Below are positions 8,801 through 12,104 of a DNA stretch of 12,104 bases, piece after piece (position 1 is the stretch's first letter; every line of letters begins with the position of its first letter). The stretch is from positions 35,166-47,269 of the forward strand of contig WELB01000132.1 of NCBI GenBank assembly GCA_009602725.1, in the 5' to 3' direction. The notes below the pieces were generated by a model. That model did no database searches. It was not told the DNA's origin and saw nothing but the letters and a program-made list of their open reading frames with translations. A program made the position numbers and the translations under genes. The stretch is from Spirogloea muscicola (lineage: Eukaryota; Streptophyta; Zygnematophyceae; Spirogloeales; Spirogloeaceae).

Positions 8801-11800
8801 CGAAAGCCCTTCTTGTTGGCGGGGGGACCCATGGTGCCAGGCCTGCCCTCAGTCACAGGAACCCCTCCCTGGCTGCTCTCCGCATGTCTGCGCCGCTCAG
8901 CCTGCCCCTGTGAAGAGGGAGGATTGTTCCCAACAGGGATACCTATGGCTTTGCCTGCCGTGCTCAGTGAGCTCGTGTAAGTACTGGCCTCAGCTCTCCT
9001 GTGATCAGCAAGAAGCGGCACGCGGAGGGGCCTTGTCAACAGGAAAGAAGTTGCAAGAGAGGGGAGGATAGTACAAGGTAGGTGAGCAGTGGCAAGAGAC
9101 GGACTGACTTCGATGGAGCTAAGAGTGATCGCAACTGGCGCAGCCGGGAGGCAGAAGCAGAAGCAGCAGCAGCAGCAGAAGCAGCAGGTGAAGCACCTCC
9201 TACAGAGCTAAGCTGATGCCAATGAAGTCAGTCACGAAGCCGAGTTGCACTGCAGCCACAGGACCGAGTGGGCAGCTACATGTCCACCCAATCAGCCAGA
9301 ACTCACCTGCCTGCTGCTTCGTTTGACCAATGGGGCGTGCGATTCTGACTTTGCAGGACTTCTTCTGCGGCTGTGCCCATGTGCTTAGGGGCAACCTCCT
9401 CCAGCGACGCCAGAGGAGGAGGTGGCTCCAGGCTCTCCATGCTCCGCTTGGCCCGGACACTGAGACCACTGTCCACGAGCGCGTCCAGAAAGGGCTGCCC
9501 TTGTGCACCTTTCCCAGCAGCAACCCTCGGCGGCTGCTCGCCCTCGTTGAGCTCCTCGGCCTGTGACTGTCGCCGCTGCTGGCCCCTGACAGTCCTCAAC
9601 TCCCGCTCCAGCGGGCTGAGGCTGCCCGCCGCAGGAGGAGGGGTCATCTTGTCTAGGGTCTCCAGGATCTTCCGTGCTGTTTCGCTGGACTGTGATGGCA
9701 CTGCACCAAGCGGTAGCAGGCCCTTCCCCTCCTTGAGCTTCTCGTCGGAGGCTCCTTGGGAGCCAGACGGGCCTTCCTGCTGTTGCCGAAGTGAGGGTGC
9801 TCCCAAGCCTGGCCTGGCAGTCGCTGACATCCATGCGGCGGGCTTGGCACCGTATGGCACTCCTGTGGATCTGTGCCGCACTCTGCGAATTGGCCCTGCC
9901 GACGCCCAGGCCATGTTCGATGCAACGCTCGTTCTCTGCAAAAGCTGCACATCACCACAGCGGCGTGCAGGTGGTGTGCCAGCAGCCGCGCTTGGCTTCA
10001 ATGAACGAGCTCTTACAGCCTACAATCAATCCAGTGGCAGAGCACCCTCCCATCAACCAACTGCGATCAAGCAGAGGTGCCTAGCCCGACAGTATGCCGA
10101 GGCCGGTATACAGCCACCCACGAAGACACACCCACTGAAGAGCTGTCACCACGACAAACCAGGATGCGTGCACCAGCCCCACTATTTGCAGCTATTGGCA
10201 ACAAGCAACTTCAGCTGCTTGTGTCATATGATGTGGCCCAAAGGTTGCCACCTGCACAATGTGATGCACAATTCACGAGCTAGCAGATGGCCCTGTGATG
10301 AGCCTACCCATTAGCAGCACTCACCTCTTTACCCCCACTTCTGGAGGGTCGCAGTGGAGTCCAACGAGGTGGGCCTGGCGATAAACCATCCCTCAACTGC
10401 ATAAAGCAATGAGGACATTTGTCTGTCAGATTTCAAAACGCCCATGTGACACAGACACTTGACTAATCTTAAAGCGTACCGAGGCCTCTGCACCACATTC
10501 AAGGCAAGCTCACAAAGTCAGTGCAGGGGCTGGCCCATTCACTGCCGCCACTGAGCGCTGCCACTGGCTATGGGACAGCTAGGACTTCAAAGAGTCTCCG
10601 CAATGTTGCGTGGCCTACCCGGGTCAAAGCTGCACCAGAAGCACCAGGCCGAGCATACGGAGTCCTTCCAGCTTGCCCAACACAAATGCTACCTCCTCCT
10701 GTTGTGGGCGAGCTGGCTCCTCCGTGTGCTCCCGCCACCTCCAATGCCAGGTCAGGCTCGCTAGGTTCTGGCTGAAAGTCAGGCACGGGCACTTGCACCA
10801 ATGATGCTGGCAGAGGCGTCCGAGGTGTGTGCAGGTTGGCTGCCACCGCAGCAGCACCCTCTCCTGCCACTTGGAATGCCTCCTCAGCTCGCTGGGTTGC
10901 TGAAGCAGGCTGGTCGGTGGCCCGGGTGTTTGACCATGCCAGCGTGGCCTCCACCATCGGAAATCCAAGACGGGACGAGAGCCTCGCAGCTGGCGTCCTG
11001 CCTCTCCTTTCACCCATGTAGGCCTTGGCTACCTCCACAGGAAGTGCTCCCTCGGCAATCGCCAGCTGGCAGGAGCACGAGATCTCAGCCAGCTTCCGCG
11101 AGGGGCAAGCAGCCAGAGCCCCAAGTAAGTGAGCGTATTTGAGCAAGTGGTGTGCAGTCAGAGGCAGTGCTCACCTCCGTAGATGGGGGTGTGAAGAAGT
11201 GCTCCGCAACCCCGTCAACCAGCCTGGACACTGGACCTGGGGTGCTGGACTCAAGCCTCAGCGGCATTGAGTTGCCCTTGCTACTCTTCCGCACCTCCAA
11301 TCGGGCCTCCTCCCTGCCATCCCTCACCAAGTCTTCCGAGAGCGCCAACAGCGAGTTCACGCGCTCGTACTCCTCCCTGCACATCCAAAATCACTGAGTC
11401 TTTGTCAGAGGTCCTCTGCAGGCATTCCCAACAGCCAGTGGCCGAAGAAAGGCGGGCTTTGGCGGGGTGGGGGGGATAGGACCAAGAGCGAGGGGCGTCA
11501 GGATGGTCAACACTGCGGCAGAGCCCTGCGAGCCATGTGATTTCGGAGGGCGGAGTCCCTGTAGATGCTTCACGCTCGCGACCAGTACAGGTGGGGAGAA
11601 ACCTGGTCAAGCCGCTGCTGGCTCTCGTCCGGATCAACTTCTGGACCAACTCGTCCAAGAGCCTGGCATCGGTGGAAGGCGGCTCCCCTTGTGCTGGTTC
11701 GACCTCGGCCTCGCCGTCAACTGCCAGGCTCCGAGAAGGTAGAGCCGCCCATCAGTGCAGGCCCGGAGCAGCGGCAAGGGGCTGCCTTGGCGAGCGCCGC

Positions 11801-12103
11801 AGCTATGCCAGGTCAGGGATTGAGGGGCCTCGGTTGCACTGCCGGGCGGGGAGCAGGCTGGAAGCGAGCACGACCACCGCTGAGGCCACTGAGGAGCCTG
11901 CGGCGGGGAGGAGGAGGGAGGGGATGGGAGGCAGGCGCGTCACCTGCGGGCGTGGCCTCCTCGGCGGCAGGGGCCCGCCACGGCCAGTAGCCGCGCAGCG
12001 CGGAGCTGAAGGCACCCAGCCAGCCGCGGCCAGCCGCCGCAGGCGCCGCGGCGGCCCCGGGGGGCTGCTGCGACGGGGAGGGGCCGCCGGCGTGGCCCGC
12101 AGC
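5442..12103 (-). CDS. NUP1: NUP1/NUP136-like nuclear-basket FG nucleoporin; 5' partial, 12 exons
   Basis: Plant NUP1 (NUP136) is a nuclear-basket nucleoporin that shapes the nucleus, binds TREX-2 and helps mRNA export. The model gives 1353 residues plus stop; I recall about 1350 for the Arabidopsis protein. Order of shared motifs by residue: Trp-rich GWLGAFSSALRGYWPW (27-42), LTREEYERVNSLLAL helix (about 91-105), VAKAYMG (172-178), GRTPYARP (293-300), AGPIRRVRHRS (346-356), SSETARKILETLDKM (416-430), KKGFRM (605-610), sixteen or so FG dipeptides (about residue 650 to the C-terminus), MEDSM in exon 12, and the basic C-terminus RKILKVKRPHRRGR. The frame is open to the window edge with no start codon in frame, so the first residues are missing. 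No catalytic domain or RanBP2 zinc finger is present. The family call comes from remembered plant sequences and motif order; exact splice sites are less certain. Confidence 0.86.
5923..5955. repeat. Short direct repeat in NUP1 intron 11
   Basis: ACACTGAGAAGTCA occurs at 5923-5936 and again at 5942-5955, a 14-nt identity with a 19-nt period. It lies in intron 11 (5811-6129) and looks like a small tandem duplication. Confidence 0.85.
7912..7940. repeat. Short direct repeat in NUP1 intron 8
   Basis: TGAACCACTC occurs at 7912-7921 and 7931-7940, with a 19-nt period. A related TCAGTACA pair is at 7921-7928 and 7951-7958. The repeats sit inside intron 8 (7825-8032) and have no recognised function. 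Confidence 0.8.
8236..8246. repeat. G11 homopolymer inside NUP1 coding exon 8
   Basis: Eleven G in a row, read as C11 on the coding strand, encode the Pro triplet in DSPPPSKLL. A second run of eight G is at 8086-8093, encoding SPPKY. The frame on both sides is consistent with the donor at 8033, so the lengths shown are likely right, but such runs are prone to slippage and base-calling errors. Confidence 0.8.
9151..9188. repeat. CAG/CTG microsatellite in NUP1 intron 6
   Basis: An imperfect GCAGAA/GCAGCA trinucleotide tract with five consecutive CAG units near its middle. It lies in intron 6 (8999-9306). On the transcribed minus strand it reads as a CTG/CTT pyrimidine-rich tract. It is about 150 nt upstream of the acceptor at 8999, too far to be that site's own pyrimidine tract. 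Confidence 0.85.
10325..10396 (-). other. NUP1: 72-nt internal exon 5 of the NUP1-like gene
   Basis: It encodes 24 residues starting LRDGLSPGPPRWTPLRPSRS. The acceptor is a T-rich tract ending GCAG. The donor GAG/GTGAGT is close to consensus. Both ends are phase 0, matching exon 4 (ends at 10619) and exon 6 (starts at 9935). Plant NUP1 has a Ser/Pro-rich segment with a KW or RW core between the TPY and GPIRRIR motifs, which this fills. Without it, intron 4 would be 683 nt, much longer than the rest. Confidence 0.7.
11977..12022 (-). other. NUP1: N-terminal amphipathic Trp-rich segment of the NUP1-like protein
   Basis: Residues 27-42, GWLGAFSSALRGYWPW, follow an Ala/Pro/Gly-rich stretch and precede an acidic EEAT. 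Bulky hydrophobics (W28, L29, F32, L36, Y39, W40) fall on one side of a possible short helix, with small polar residues and R37 on the other. Plant NUP1 has a GWLSKLV-type segment at the same place. Basket nucleoporins Nup1, Nup60 and Nup153 use N-terminal amphipathic helices to bind the inner nuclear membrane. Membrane binding here is inference by position and composition. Confidence 0.65.
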
Positions 12104-12104
12104 G

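Larger units (their letters stand above)
5442..12103 (-). other. NUP1: Exon-intron structure of the NUP1-like gene
   Basis: Exons in transcript order, high coordinate first: 12103-11944, 11720-11603, 11376-11175, 11065-10619, 10396-10325, 9935-9307, 8998-8779, 8523-8033, 7824-7748, 7613-7092, 6884-6130, 5810-5442. All eleven introns are GT...AG, 109 to 389 nt. Phases in order are 1, 2, 0, 0, 0, 2, 0, 2, 1, 1, 0, and each donor phase matches the next acceptor with no stop in the joined frame. Best supported: introns 1-2 (join the LTREE helix), 5, 6, 7, 8, 9 and 11 (good consensus sites). Weakest: the donor of exon 10 (7092) and the acceptor of exon 6 (9935 or 9944). Confidence 0.75.

Noticed and set aside
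9373-10314. A 313-codon open frame on the + strand, the longest uninterrupted ORF in the window.
   Set aside because: It is antisense to NUP1 exon 6 and all of intron 5. Its translation is Ser/Arg/Pro-rich with no family motif, and the opposite strand has a consistent conserved protein. It is a composition shadow of GC-rich coding sequence.
1-12104. A prokaryotic or mobile-element reading of the window (operon, defence island, transposon).
   Set aside because: Both conserved genes are nuclear eukaryotic genes interrupted by GT-AG introns. No transposase, terminal repeats, CRISPR array or ribosome-binding sites were seen.

Overview
This window is nuclear DNA from a photosynthetic eukaryote, most likely a chlorophyte green alga; a trebouxiophyte-like genome is my guess. 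It holds two intron-rich genes with plant-type products. Nineteen short GT-AG introns (about 110 to 390 nt) can be placed, and a TGTAA motif, the usual green-algal poly(A) signal, lies just past the stop of the first gene. The sequence is moderately GC-rich and becomes extremely GC-rich at both edges. I see no prokaryotic features, tRNA, rRNA, CRISPR array or transposon.

Left part, + strand, 2 to 4383: nine exons of the U5 snRNP spliceosomal protein Prp6/PRPF6, called STABILIZED1 (STA1) in Arabidopsis. The 5' end is cut by the window. The 907 residues present contain most of the PRP1 N-terminal domain and the whole HAT/TPR superhelix. The frame is unbroken, and the joined protein follows the plant protein closely, almost without gaps, to the stop.

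Middle, 4384 to 5441: no gene. This is the shared 3' flank of two convergent genes. It carries a TGTAA at 4446-4450 for STA1 and a minus-strand TGTAA at 4801-4805 that could end the second gene.

Right part, - strand, 12103 down to 5442: twelve exons of a nuclear-basket FG nucleoporin of the plant NUP1/NUP136 type. About 1353 residues are present and only the extreme N-terminus is missing. The call rests on an ordered series of short motifs shared with plant NUP1: an N-terminal Trp-rich amphipathic segment, an LTREE helix, AKAYMG, RTPYARP, GPIRRVR, a SSETARKIL helix, KKGFRM, an FG-repeat half, MEDSM and a basic C-terminal tail. No single exon would be convincing alone. The gene has to be assembled across introns, and all eleven junction phases agree.

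Both products act in the nucleus: one builds the U4/U6.U5 tri-snRNP, the other lines the nuclear-basket side of the pore, where spliced mRNA leaves. Their adjacency is probably chance. Both genes have their 5' ends at or beyond the window edges, so no promoter is visible. I found no new multi-gene system. The most useful result is the assembled NUP1 model and its details, followed by the sharp codon and GC gradient along STA1.
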